24,079 nt of DNA from positions 1 through 24,079 of the forward strand of contig JAWDMO010000012.1 in assembly GCA_046536535.1 (NCBI GenBank), read 5' to 3'. The notes beneath the pieces were generated by a model. It saw nothing but the letters and a program-made list of their open reading frames with translations. It made no database searches and had not been told where the DNA came from. The position numbers were made by a program, and so were the translations under genes. Positions 1 to 8,010 of the stretch are shown here, piece by piece; the first letter of the stretch is position 1, and every line of letters begins with the position of its first letter. The DNA comes from Conexivisphaera sp046536535 (lineage in GTDB: Archaea; Thermoproteota; Nitrososphaeria; Conexivisphaerales; Conexivisphaeraceae).

Positions 1-2
1 TC

Positions 3-527
3 GAGACGCTCGGCGAAAGGCTCTACGGTGTGCGGCTCGACACGCCATCGAGCCGCAGGGGCGAGTGGAGGAAGATAATAGAGGAGGTCAGATGGGAGCT
101 GAACATCAGGGGAGGAAAGGGCGTCAGGATATTCGTCTCCGGTGGGATCGACGAGAAGGAGGTCGTCGAGCTGGCCGAAGCCGTCGACGGCTTCGGGATA
201 GGGACCAGCGTCTCCGACGCACCCTCGATAGACTTCAACATGAAGGTCGTGGAGGTGGAGGGGCCGGATGGCAGGCTGAGGCCCAGATCCAAACGCGGCG
301 ATCTATCGGGCGCCAAGGATGTCTTTCGGAACTATTCGACGATGCATGACTATATAGCGCCCCTGGGCTGGAACCCGCCGGCCGGCTATGAGCCGCTGCT
401 GAGGCCGCTCATAAAGGACGGCAGGCCCCTGCTGGAGCCCAAGGGGATAGGCGAGATAAGGGCGGGGCTGCTCTCAAAACTGGACGCGCTGAGGACGCTG
501 AAGCCGAGCGTCACGTTAACCGCGTGA
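3..527 (+). CDS. pncB: Nicotinate phosphoribosyltransferase, C-terminal part (5' end outside window)
   Basis: Makes nicotinate mononucleotide from nicotinate and PRPP in cytosolic NAD salvage. The open frame runs from base 3 with no upstream stop, so the gene enters from the left; about 174 residues are visible. Recognisable family blocks are RLDTPSSRRG, then a beta strand plus glycine loop (IFVSGGIDE), then GFGIGTSVSDAPSIDF, which belongs to the phosphate-binding side of the barrel, and KRGDLSGAKDVFR near the C terminus. This pattern matches the archaeal NAPRTase group typified by the Thermoplasma enzyme. The C-terminal Cys-based zinc knuckle I recall from that enzyme is absent: the stretch between FRNYSTMHDY and EPLLRPLI has no cysteine. 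The 3' end overlaps the convergent RtcA gene by 12 bp. Family identification is firm; the N terminus and catalytic core are not visible. Confidence 0.85.
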   Translation, partial: ETLGERLYGVRLDTPSSRRGEWRKIIEEVRWELNIRGGKGVRIFVSGGIDEKEVVELAEAVDGFGIGTSVSDAPSIDFNMKVVEVEGPDGRLRPRSKRGDLSGAKDVFRNYSTMHDYIAPLGWNPPAGYEPLLRPLIKDGRPLLEPKGIGEIRAGLLSKLDALRTLKPSVTLTA

Positions 528-1580
528 GGGCCGGCGCCCCTTCACGGTCAGCCTGAATGGCCCATCGGGATTTCCCTCCAGATTCATTTCGATCTCCGGC
601 GTAATCCTCCTAGCGAGCTCCACCACCGTGCGCGCATGCGACGTCAGGGCAGATCCAGTGATGGAGCTGATGCCATCGGCGAACATCATATACGGGATTA
701 CCATATCCGATGAATGCCGGTCCAGAGCTGCGCCCGTCGATAGATCCTCCAGGAGCGCCATGGCCGCCTCCCTCCCGACCTTTTCCGCGGGTTTTCCGCG
801 CTCCCCGAGCGCGTCAGCTCCCAGGACGGAGTGCTCCGTCGCCGCCCAGAGCGCTATGCCGGATCCGGGCGCGGGACCCGTATCGCCGATCTCCAGATCT
901 ATGTCGATCGGTGCCCACAGCCTCCTCCTGAGCTCCGTCGCGGCCGCTTCCGCCTGCCTCTCCGCTACATGTCTTGGCAATCCGGTCGCGTGACTTCTGC
1001 CCCCGACGCGCATGACTTCGCCCCGGTCGTCCGCCCTCAGGGGGCTCAGGGCCCCGGGATTGGGTACCCGCGCAATTATTTCTCCGCCGCCCCTGGGATA
1101 GTGTCCCCTCCTATGCAGCGTGAGCTCCACGCGGTACGACATACGGTGCAGGTGCCCCAGGAACACATGCGAGAAGTAATCATACGTCGGGCTCATGGGG
1201 ACATCGGTACCACCCCTAAGTAGGAGCTCCGAGGGCGCATCTGCGAACGCGAGCACCGGCAGCACGCTCTGCAATATGAGCGTCAGTGAGCCCGCAGTAC
1301 CCACATCCACGCTGCGCCTTCCGCCATAAATTCCGGTCGGCACGAACTTGATCTCGGTGGAGCCAAGGAAGTCACCCTCGACATCCGCGCGCGTAACCTC
1401 CGCGAGCAACCTGACGGCGGTCAAGTGCTGTCTCTGCAGCCCGGGCCTTCCCCTTCCGATCCTGACGTTTGAGAGCCTTATTCCCTGCTCCGTCACTGCC
1501 GCCAGCGCAAGCGAGTAGCGCAGTACCTGGCCTCCCCCCTCCCCCATGCTGGCATCGAGCTCGATCAACGCGTACGGCAC
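516..1580 (-). CDS. rtcA: RNA 3'-terminal phosphate cyclase (RtcA)
   Basis: Converts RNA 3'-phosphate ends to 2',3'-cyclic phosphate using ATP through an enzyme-AMP intermediate. It has 354 residues, slightly above the usual 330-345. Signature blocks in order are SMGEGGGQVLRYSLAL (11-26), RGRPGLQRQHLTAV (43-56), GSTEIKF (73-79), DVGTAGSLTLILQ (92-104), GGTDVPMSPTYDY (123-135), and HYPRGGGE (160-167). The adenylated histidine is His289 in LDRHSSDMVIPY. The start is GTG at 1580, with GAGGT seven bases upstream. It lies 45 bp downstream of the metallophosphoesterase on the same strand, so the two may be cotranscribed. The 3' end converges on the NAPRTase gene with a 12-bp overlap. Identification is very secure; the physiological RNA substrate in archaea is not known from the sequence. 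Confidence 0.95.
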   Translation of the reverse strand: MPYALIELDASMGEGGGQVLRYSLALAAVTEQGIRLSNVRIGRGRPGLQRQHLTAVRLLAEVTRADVEGDFLGSTEIKFVPTGIYGGRRSVDVGTAGSLTLILQSVLPVLAFADAPSELLLRGGTDVPMSPTYDYFSHVFLGHLHRMSYRVELTLHRRGHYPRGGGEIIARVPNPGALSPLRADDRGEVMRVGGRSHATGLPRHVAERQAEAAATELRRRLWAPIDIDLEIGDTGPAPGSGIALWAATEHSVLGADALGERGKPAEKVGREAAMALLEDLSTGAALDRHSSDMVIPYMMFADGISSITGSALTSHARTVVELARRITPEIEMNLEGNPDGPFRLTVKGRRPSRG

Positions 1581-1625
1581 ACTAATACCTCGATAAAAAC
1601 GGAGAAACGCGCCTCACAACGAACG

Positions 1626-2372
1626 TCACTGGCTTCCGGCGTCCAACTGGAGGCTAGCCCTCACGGCATCCAGTGTCCCCAAATAGTATCCATCGAGCGT
1701 GTAGACCTCGGCGCGGCCTCCTCCCTCCATGATGGCCCTGGTAACCGGGCCATGCGGTTCCGCCTCCTCCAGGGCGGCTCCCCCCAGCAGCTCGTTGAAC
1801 GCTGGCGCCACCACGATTTCACGCGCTCCTTCACAGCCTACACACCTGACCCACACGGGGTAGCTCTTCCCCGGTCCTCCCCTGATGTAGAAGTGGTTGT
1901 GTCCCACCACTATCAGATCGGCGTTCATCAGGGCACCAATTCTCATGTGTCCGTGGGCCAGTCCGACCTTTATACCGCCGACGTCCATGATGATGCCCGA
2001 CTGCCTCGCGAGCTTTATAGGGCCCAGGCTCATGCTGCCCAGCCCTGCGTCGTGGTTGCCGGGCACGATGACTATCTCCCTGAACTCCGGTATCAGCGCC
2101 GAGAACATATCGTGGAGCTCGTGCAACTCGTAGGGACTGACGCCGGTCACCGAGTGCTTGACATCGCCCAGCAGTACTAGCCTCTCAGCTCCCACGTCCC
2201 GTGCGATCGATACAAGCCTTCCGGTCATCTTCTGCGTCTGCGACGGGAGGAATATACCGTTCCTCCGGAGCTCCTCCTCGAGGCCCACGTGGAGATCCGA
2301 GATCACCAGCGTCCTTGCGCGGTCTTCAAGGATGAGCGCCGGCTGTCCGATCACGAATCTCCACGGCCTCAC
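1626..2372 (-). CDS. Calcineurin-like metallophosphoesterase (MJ0037/COG1407-like)
   Basis: A dinuclear-metal phosphoesterase of 248 residues with every catalytic motif in place: DLH (26-28), GDVKH (69-73), GNHD (106-109), HGH (140-142) and GHNH (157-160). The opening segment (PALILEDRARTLVISDLHVG) and the length match the small single-domain archaeal group often annotated as ICC-like phosphoesterase, whose substrates (nucleic acid, nucleotide or protein phosphate) are unsettled. The start is GTG at 2372; the ATG eight bases upstream reads into a stop after three codons, so it is excluded, and there is no clear Shine-Dalgarno sequence. RtcA follows 45 bp downstream, which hints at a nucleic-acid-end role, but that is inference. 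The region immediately upstream holds a TnpB-type right-end scar, so the native promoter may have been altered. Confidence 0.88.
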   Translation of the reverse strand: MRPWRFVIGQPALILEDRARTLVISDLHVGLEEELRRNGIFLPSQTQKMTGRLVSIARDVGAERLVLLGDVKHSVTGVSPYELHELHDMFSALIPEFREIVIVPGNHDAGLGSMSLGPIKLARQSGIIMDVGGIKVGLAHGHMRIGALMNADLIVVGHNHFYIRGGPGKSYPVWVRCVGCEGAREIVVAPAFNELLGGAALEEAEPHGPVTRAIMEGGGRAEVYTLDGYYLGTLDAVRASLQLDAGSQ

Positions 2373-2394
2373 GCCGGCATACAGCGCCGGACGG

Positions 2395-2485
2395 CGTTTA
2401 ACCGTAGTGGGGTTAAGGGTGCGGAAGCCCCGTCCGCGAGGGCGGGTAGTTCACTCCACTCCTTCAGGGGGATGGAATGTGTCGA
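2395..2485 (+). mobile_element. Right-end scar of an IS200/IS605-type (TnpB) element
   Basis: Sits between the divergent phosphoesterase and radical SAM genes. A strong hairpin at 2429-2446 has seven-base arms CCCGTCC and GGGCGGG closed by a GCGA (GNRA) loop. It is embedded in GAAGCCCCGTCCGCGAGG followed by TAGTTCACTCC, a wording I associate with 3' ends (omega-RNA scaffolds) of archaeal TnpB elements. No transposase coding remains beside it, so this would be a solo end left by deletion. The assignment rests on recalled resemblance plus the hairpin, not on an alignment. Confidence 0.5.
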
Positions 2486-2648
2486 ATTCAGTTCTACGCT
2501 ACCTCCAGTCCGATCGATAGGGATTTCTCCCGGGAATTGCGGAAGCCAATGTCATGAGATGCGCGGGCAGCCCGAAATGGATTGTCGATCTCCTGCGGGG
2601 ATTTATGGGATCGACGCGGCCCCTGGAGGTAGCTTCCATTTGAGGGAG

Positions 2649-4184
2649 ATGAATATAGTCCATAAGAGGGGCTCCCCGGGATCGCTAAAGATCGGGCTCC
2701 TATATCCATCGACATATGCGGCGTCGCTGGCCAGTCTGTCATATCAAGCGATGTATTACTACATAAACTCGTGGCGGGAGTTCGTGGCGGAGAGGTTCGT
2801 CCACACACGGCGTCGTCCCCCGATAGGCCTCGACGCGGGAAGTAAGCTCTCCTCGATGGATGCGATAATCGCAAGCGTCCACTATGAGCTCGATTACGCG
2901 AACCTGCTGGAGATGCTCAGGTCATCCGGTGTCGAGGTCCTCCGCGCGGCGAGGAGGTCCAAGCCTCCCATCGTGATAGGGGGACCGCCTCTCGCCGCAA
3001 ACCCGCTGCCGCTCTCGGACGTCGCGGACCTCGTGGTCGTAGGGGACATGGAGCCGCTGCTGCCCGGCCTGCTCGAGGCGCTCGCCGCCGATCCCCGGTC
3101 GATCGCAGACGTCCTCGCGGGCAAGGACGGCTTCTTCGCGGCCGGGGCGGATCACGTGAGGCTCGTGCGCGCCCTCGAGCTATCCCCGGAGTTCCATCCG
3201 ATTGCGCAGATACAACCCATGGATGTGGAACCCGTGTGGGGCAGGAGCCTCCTGGTCGAGTCCACCAGGGGATGCTCGAGGGCGTGCAGGTTCTGCATGG
3301 AGGGCAGCTTGTACTCCCCCCGGGTCGACAGGCCCCTCCGGCAAATAAAGCGCATAATAGATGCCGGGCTGCCCGCCAACGGGGTTAACAAGATTACGTT
3401 CTACAGTCTCTCGTTCTTCGACCACGGCGAAGCTGATGCCATACTGTCGGCGTCCGTTGAGGCCGGCGCGCAGGTGTCCATTCCATCGCTCCGCGTGGAT
3501 ACGCTGGACGTCGACAGAATACGCGCGATCGCCGGCGCTGGACAGCGGACCCTTACCGTGGCCCCGGAGTCGGGAATGTGCCGGCTCAGGAGGGCGCTGG
3601 GCAAGCCTTGGTCCCGGGATGAACTGATCGCGATCTCCAGAGCCGCGTCGTCCTCCGGCATCGGGGGGCTTAAGCTTTACTACATGGTGGGCCTACCGGG
3701 GGAGGGACCGGACGCCCCGGGATCCATAGCGCGCGAGGTGCTGGACGTCAAGGCCGCGTCATCGCACATCGGGATCTCGGTCAGCCTGACGCCGTTCATG
3801 CCGAAGCCCCAGACGCCGCTCCAGTGGGCCGGCATGGAGGACGTGAAGTCCTTGGAGCGCAAGATGGCCGATATATCGTCCGCGCTCAGGGCCGGGGGCA
3901 TAGCAGTTGACTATTACAGCCCGAGGCTTGCCGCGGTGCAGGTCTCGATATCGAGGGCCTGGGGGGATCCCGGGACGCTATGTCTGCTGGACAGGAGATC
4001 GCGCGGGCTGTCCTGGGGCAACGCGTTCCGCCTCTGCGGGCTCGCCGCGGGATCGCGCACGGCCCCGCTGGATCCCGGGCGGGATTTGCCGTGGTCCATC
4101 GTGGATCCAGGGCGTCCAGCCGATGAGCGGAGGAACGCGATGGATCTCTACTGGCTGGAACTCGGCAGGGGCTGCGCCTCCTGA
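2649..4184 (+). CDS. B12-binding-like radical SAM protein (COG1032 type)
   Basis: About 511 residues. Residues 14-180 form an N-terminal domain resembling cobalamin-binding folds (KIGLLYPSTYAASLASLS, then VIGGPPLAANP at 109-119) but without the DxHxxG histidine motif. The radical SAM core follows with the 4Fe-4S ligands Cys209, Cys213 and Cys216 (CSRACRFC), then VAPESGMCRLRRALGK and KLYYMVGLPGEG, typical of the COG1032 barrel. The reaction is unknown; members of this group do methylation, methylthiolation or ring rearrangement. The open frame extends upstream to 2289, but that part reads through the transposon scar and looks non-coding. I chose ATG 2649 because GAGGGAG directly precedes it and a TATA-like TTTATGG lies at 2602-2608. 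The last 37 bp overlap the convergent small membrane-protein gene. Confidence 0.8.
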   Translation: MNIVHKRGSPGSLKIGLLYPSTYAASLASLSYQAMYYYINSWREFVAERFVHTRRRPPIGLDAGSKLSSMDAIIASVHYELDYANLLEMLRSSGVEVLRAARRSKPPIVIGGPPLAANPLPLSDVADLVVVGDMEPLLPGLLEALAADPRSIADVLAGKDGFFAAGADHVRLVRALELSPEFHPIAQIQPMDVEPVWGRSLLVESTRGCSRACRFCMEGSLYSPRVDRPLRQIKRIIDAGLPANGVNKITFYSLSFFDHGEADAILSASVEAGAQVSIPSLRVDTLDVDRIRAIAGAGQRTLTVAPESGMCRLRRALGKPWSRDELIAISRAASSSGIGGLKLYYMVGLPGEGPDAPGSIAREVLDVKAASSHIGISVSLTPFMPKPQTPLQWAGMEDVKSLERKMADISSALRAGGIAVDYYSPRLAAVQVSISRAWGDPGTLCLLDRRSRGLSWGNAFRLCGLAAGSRTAPLDPGRDLPWSIVDPGRPADERRNAMDLYWLELGRGCAS

Positions 4185-4576
4185 GCCGCGATCCAGCTCG
4201 ATACGTCCTTCGCGTTCGCGTACAGCGCCATGGAGCCGTCACCGTCCACCTCCAAGACGAGCTTGACCACCCTCCTGCCGATCGGCTCCGATGAGATCAG
4301 CCTGGCGCTCGATCCCCCGCCCCTGATATAGTGCATCCTGACAGCGATCGCGAGGACGGGCACGCCGACTATGGCGGCCAGCATGGCGGCCAGCGCCAGA
4401 TACGGAAAGCCCAGGGCTATGGATCCGAACGCCACGGCCGCATATATGAGGAGCGAGAGCTCGGGCAGGTGCGCCGCCATGCTCGGGACGGGTCCGTGGA
4501 TATCGAGCGCACCGCCGCGATTCTCCAGCAGGTAAAGCCTGCCCCCTTCATCACCCGCCCACGCCCTGGAGCCCAC
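4148..4576 (-). CDS. Small predicted membrane protein, two transmembrane helices
   Basis: I do not recognise the family. The 142-residue product has a soluble N terminus of about 37 residues, two adjacent hydrophobic helices (about 38-57 and 59-79), a basic turn (RMHYIRGGGSS) and a C-terminal soluble segment predicted as beta-alpha (RRVVKLVLEVDGDGSMALYANAKDVSSWIA). No cysteines or catalytic motif stand out. The start is GTG 4576, with GAGGGAT 15-21 bases upstream and an AT-rich TATA-like stretch before it. It lies 77 bp after the ligase on the same strand and overlaps the 3' end of the radical SAM gene by 37 bp. The composition of the hydrophobic block and the codon use resemble the neighbours, supporting a real gene, but the function is unknown. 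Confidence 0.65.
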   Translation of the reverse strand: MGSRAWAGDEGGRLYLLENRGGALDIHGPVPSMAAHLPELSLLIYAAVAFGSIALGFPYLALAAMLAAIVGVPVLAIAVRMHYIRGGGSSARLISSEPIGRRVVKLVLEVDGDGSMALYANAKDVSSWIAAQEAQPLPSSSQ

Positions 4577-4653
4577 GGTCCGTTGCGCAGATCCCTCGGG
4601 ATATTAGTTTTAGCGAGTTCGGCCGAGGGGTGAGGGACCCGGACATGGATAAT

Positions 4654-6321
4654 TCATTCCCTTCCCCGCTCGTCGCGCATCCTCGTTATCCCGGCCAGCC
4701 TCCTCAGCTTATCAACGGTGTCGGCGTCCCTCGGACCCTTATCCGATCTCACATTCTTTATCCTGGGGAACCGGAGCGCATATCCGCCGGGGTGCCGGTC
4801 GCTCTCCTGCACGGCGTCGAACGCGATCTCGACCACGATCTCCGGCCTGACCCAGATCGTCGACCCCTCCTCCCTTACCGCTAGTTCCCGGAGCCTATCC
4901 GTCATCCATTCTATCTCCCTGTCGGTGAGGCCCGAGTACGCCTTGCCCACCACCTTCAACTCCTCGCCATCCCAGACCGCGAATATGAGATCGGAGAGCA
5001 GCCCCGCCCTCTTTCCATGGCCGTATTCCGCACCTACGACGACCGCGTCCACGGTATCCAGCTCTTCCTTCAGTTTCATCCATTTCCATCCTCTCTTCCC
5101 TAGTTCATATGAGGAGTCCTGATCCTTCAGCACGAGGCCTTCATATCCCTCGGCCCTGCTCCTGTGGAAGAGCTCTGCTATCTCATCCGGTCCATCCACG
5201 GTCCACCAAGGACTCGCCGAGATTGTTCCGCGCCGACCCGGAAGCAGCCCCGCCAGGACGCTCCTCCTCTCCCGCAGCGGCAGGTTCATCAACGATCTCC
5301 CGCCGGCGTACATTACATCATAGGCGAAATACGCTATAGGCACCTCATCCGCGAGTTCCCGCGGGTTCCTCCTCCTCAACCTCCTCTGGAGCTCCCTGAA
5401 CGGAAGCGGTCCTCCCTCCTTGAACGCGACAATCTCACCGTCGAGCACCGCGTCCAGCCCCTTGGCATCCTCCACGATCTCCGGAAAGCTCCCTGTGACG
5501 TCCTCCAGCCTCCTGGAGAATATCCTGACGTGGCCGTCCACTGCGTGGAGCTGAGCCCTGACGCCGTCGTACTTATACTCGGCAAAAAGCCGCCTTCCGG
5601 GATACCTCTCGGCCGCCTCCTCGGGGGATACTAGGGCCTCGGCCAACATGAACTCGAGCGGCCTGAGCGGAACTACGTCGACCTCGCCCAGCCTCCCCTG
5701 TCTAGCGATTACCGCGACCTCCCCCAGATCGCCCACAAACAGCCTCGCGCGCTTGACCTCCTCCGGCGTCGCGTTGAACGCCCCGGCGATGGCCTGTTCC
5801 ACAAGTCCTTCCACGGCACCTGTCCTCAGCTCCGACAGCAGGAGCTTCACCAGATACTTTGCCTCCAGGGGGCTGCACGATGTCAATAGCCCCCTGAGCC
5901 TGACCAGCTTCCTCTGTGACGATCCCCTGCCCAGCGTCCCGGCCAGACGGACAAACTCCCCGTAGACAGCCTTGAGCGTCAGCGGCTCCGCGGGTGACAG
6001 CGAGGCCTGCACCGGGCTCCTTGCGCTCATGATTTCGTGCACCGCCTCGCCCAGATCCCCATACTTCCTGTAGATCTCCGCGATGCGGCTCCTGGGAATG
6101 TCAGCGACGCCGACTATAGCGTCCAGCAGCATGTTGTAGCCGACGCCGGCATCGAGCCCGGATCCCCTGGGATACGCCTCCCCGGAGAGGAACCTCGCGG
6201 CTATCCGGAGCTCATCGTCGTCCAGTCCTCTCATATAGTCCGACATTGCAGCCACCTTGGCTAGCCTGCCCGATGTCGAACTGAGCCTCTCCAGCAACGA
6301 ACAGAGCCCACTGAAGCTCAC
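4654..6321 (-). CDS. lig: ATP-dependent DNA ligase
   Basis: Seals nicks in replication and repair through a lysyl-AMP intermediate. The 555-residue length is normal for archaeal ligases. An N-terminal DNA-binding domain (about 1-215) is followed by the nucleotidyltransferase core: motif I EYKYDGVRAQ with adenylated Lys250, motif III DGEIVAF (294-300), motif IV YEGLVLKD and motif V WKWMKLK. The C-terminal OB domain carries RFPRIKNVRSDKGPRDADT, typical of this family. The start is GTG 6321 (SFSGLCSLLERL aligns with usual ligase N termini); the overlapping ATG at 6323 hits TGA at once and is not used. The divergent flavoprotein gene begins 423 bp away, with a dispersed repeat between them. The small membrane protein follows 77 bp downstream. 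The assignment is secure. Confidence 0.96.
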   Translation of the reverse strand: MSFSGLCSLLERLSSTSGRLAKVAAMSDYMRGLDDDELRIAARFLSGEAYPRGSGLDAGVGYNMLLDAIVGVADIPRSRIAEIYRKYGDLGEAVHEIMSARSPVQASLSPAEPLTLKAVYGEFVRLAGTLGRGSSQRKLVRLRGLLTSCSPLEAKYLVKLLLSELRTGAVEGLVEQAIAGAFNATPEEVKRARLFVGDLGEVAVIARQGRLGEVDVVPLRPLEFMLAEALVSPEEAAERYPGRRLFAEYKYDGVRAQLHAVDGHVRIFSRRLEDVTGSFPEIVEDAKGLDAVLDGEIVAFKEGGPLPFRELQRRLRRRNPRELADEVPIAYFAYDVMYAGGRSLMNLPLRERRSVLAGLLPGRRGTISASPWWTVDGPDEIAELFHRSRAEGYEGLVLKDQDSSYELGKRGWKWMKLKEELDTVDAVVVGAEYGHGKRAGLLSDLIFAVWDGEELKVVGKAYSGLTDREIEWMTDRLRELAVREEGSTIWVRPEIVVEIAFDAVQESDRHPGGYALRFPRIKNVRSDKGPRDADTVDKLRRLAGITRMRDERGRE

Positions 6322-6744
6322 ATCCGTGAAACCATAATGAACGGCGTATTCTTAAGAATTGCTAATTCATGGGCGGGAAAGTTCCGACCTTCGGGGAGGG
6401 TCTGGATTGCAAAGTGGGTACAAAATACCCTGGGGGAGTTAAAATCGCGGGGGCTTGAGGATGACCCGCAATAGCCCCGAGCCCGTAAATATCGGCGATG
6501 GGCGGCTGGAGGCAAAGCGGTCCCTCAGATTCCTCACAATCCTCAACGATGGGCCAAAAATTCATTACGGGCAATCCCGAGTTGTAAATAAGCCCGGTGA
6601 TGATATCCGCGCATGTCGAGGTGATCCCAGGCGATGGACTACAGCGAACTATCCCGACATCACTGACGGAACCTTCGTTCGATTAAACCCCAAAGGTTAA
6701 AGGTATTTCATGGACCCGGGGATCCCCAGGGCGGTAGATGTCAT
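6322..6744. other. Intergenic region between divergent ligase and flavoprotein genes
   Basis: The left part holds dispersed repeat copy A (6356-6510). A possible TATA-like CTTAAGAATA for the ligase lies near 6348-6358. From 6511 to 6744 I see no gene, tRNA or strong hairpin; the promoter of the flavoprotein must lie here, with AT-rich candidates at 6681-6700, but none is convincing. Confidence 0.5.
6356..6510 (+). repeat. Dispersed structured repeat, copy A
   Basis: About 155 bp matching 14804-14957 at roughly 90% by eye, with a few single-base indels and substitutions. Conserved in both copies are a short hairpin around TTCCGACCTTCGGGGA, a perfect hairpin GGGTA-caaaa-TACCC (6416-6430) and a longer stem GGGGCT/AGCCCC (6450-6455 with 6473-6478). 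The first 40 bp resemble the left part of the transposon remnant at 10830-10873, so this may be an internally deleted, non-autonomous element. Indels break every reading frame, so it is not coding. It lies in the divergent region between ligase and flavoprotein. Confidence 0.8.
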
Positions 6745-7797
6745 TTGAGGATAGCCATAGTCGGGGCGGGCGTCGCCGGCTCATACCTGCTCAAAATGTT
6801 GTCGAACGAGCACGATGTGACGGCGTTCGAGGCTCAGGGCGAGGGGGACTATCGGTCCATATGCGCATGGGGTGCCCCGAAGCACCCGATGAGGGAGTTC
6901 GCGTCCAAAGCCGGGCTATCGTTTGACGAATACATACTCCACGAGGGTAAATACTTCACAATGATCTTCGGCGGGACCAAGCTGGATATACCGCTCACAG
7001 GGCTCTCCACGTTCGACAAGGAGAAGTTCCTCGCCGATCTCAGGCGCGGCGGCGCAGTGAGATACGGATCGCGTGTAGCGAGGGGCCAAGGCCTAGATGG
7101 CTACGACCTGGTGGTCGACGCGACGGGGTTCCACAGGATCCTCGTGGGAAGGCCATCACGCGAGGTCGCAATTCCGACCTTGGAGTTCATGGTCAAGTAC
7201 AGGGAGATGCCGTTCGATGACTTCTACGCGGAGGTGTTTCCCGGGCTCACGGGCTATATATGGTTCTTCCCGCTCTCCCACGGCGTCGCGCACGTGGGAT
7301 CAGGCGACTTCGGGCACAGGCATGTGGAGATGCTATCGGAGTTCCTCAGCAGATATCCCCCGGAGGAGGTCCTCAGGAAGGTCGGGCGCCCGGTCCGCCT
7401 AGCGAGCCCCGAGATGTCGGCTCCGATACGCATCGGCAACGTCCTGGCGATCGGCGAGGCCGCCGGGGTCGTGTTCCCGACCACCGGGGAGGGGATAGTC
7501 CCCAGTCTCCAGAGCGCGGAGGTCCTCAGGAACGTGCTCGACGCGGGAAATCTAGACGATTTTGAGCGCTCTATGCGCAGGGCGTTCCGCCTGCACGATG
7601 AAGTGGGCAGGGTGTTCCTGGACGGCCTGCTCAGAGGCCGCAGGGATCCTGGTACAATTCTCAGGCTCCTGCGCCTCGCTGCGAAGTTCAGATCGATGGA
7701 CGAGAGGTTCGGGCTTCGCCCCGGCATCCTGCAGCTGGTGGGCGCAATGATAGGGGGAGCCCGCCCGCGTCCCGCCGCCCCCGAGATCCGCAGCTGA
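6745..7797 (+). CDS. Geranylgeranyl reductase family FAD-dependent oxidoreductase
   Basis: A 350-residue flavoprotein of the family that saturates geranylgeranyl chains of archaeal membrane lipids. It opens with the dinucleotide-binding fold RIAIVGAGVAGSYLLKML (GxGxxG at 7-12) and an acidic strand end (VTAFEAQ). The mid-protein blocks LVVDATGFHR, GYIWFFPLSHGVAHVGSG and the FAD-closing IGEAAGVVFPTTGEGIVPSL are diagnostic. The length is somewhat below the usual 380-450, the shortfall being in the C-terminal region. The start is taken as TTG 6745, which begins right at the Rossmann strand; the ATG at 6738 is in another frame. A family member may instead act on other polyprenyl substrates, so exact specificity is inferred. 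A TnpB-end scar starts just after the stop. Confidence 0.85.
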   Translation: MRIAIVGAGVAGSYLLKMLSNEHDVTAFEAQGEGDYRSICAWGAPKHPMREFASKAGLSFDEYILHEGKYFTMIFGGTKLDIPLTGLSTFDKEKFLADLRRGGAVRYGSRVARGQGLDGYDLVVDATGFHRILVGRPSREVAIPTLEFMVKYREMPFDDFYAEVFPGLTGYIWFFPLSHGVAHVGSGDFGHRHVEMLSEFLSRYPPEEVLRKVGRPVRLASPEMSAPIRIGNVLAIGEAAGVVFPTTGEGIVPSLQSAEVLRNVLDAGNLDDFERSMRRAFRLHDEVGRVFLDGLLRGRRDPGTILRLLRLAAKFRSMDERFGLRPGILQLVGAMIGGARPRPAAPEIRS

Positions 7798-7970
7798 TTT
7801 GCCTCCCGCGATGCATAACCCCTGCGCCGAGGGGGTGCGCACTGGTGGGCGCGATAGGGGAAGCCGCCCTTGTACGCGTTGTACCACAAAGGGATAGCGC
7901 CCGTAAAGAACGCGTAACTCCTGGGACATCGGGAACCCCACGCCCTTCGGGGATGCGAGGAGGTCAGATG
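7798..7970 (+). mobile_element. TnpB C-terminal tail and right-end scar
   Basis: Read in shifting frames, the strand still spells a TnpB-like tail (GKPPLYALYHKGIAPVK, then a GTSGTPRPSGMRG block in the next frame). The same GTPRPSGMRG-type block ends the decayed transposase at 11630-12205. The two loci share ACGCCCTTCGGGGATGCG, which forms a CCC-TTCG-GGG hairpin (7943-7952), inside a longer match starting at CGGGAACC. No intact transposase remains. The scar lies between two flavoprotein genes and directly upstream of the second one's TATA box. Confidence 0.6.
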
Positions 7971-7976
7971 TCTAAC

Positions 7977-7985
7977 TTTTTATAT
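7977..7985 (+). promoter_or_regulatory. TATA box of the CoA-disulfide-reductase-like gene
   Basis: TTTTTATAT is centred 30 nt before the ATG at 8011. With archaeal spacing of 25-27 nt to the start site, transcription would begin within a few bases of the ATG, giving a leaderless mRNA. Confidence 0.7.
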
Positions 7986-8010
7986 CACGACACAGTGGCC
8001 CGCACCGGAG

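Noticed and set aside
2289..2648. N-terminal extension of the radical SAM protein by 120 codons
   Set aside because: It reads through the divergent phosphoesterase start and the transposon scar; composition is non-coding and a better ATG with a ribosome-binding site exists at 2649.
6450..6490. C/D-box guide RNA in the repeat (AGGATGA as C box)
   Set aside because: No matching D box occurs at the right distance and the second possible box is not conserved between the copies.
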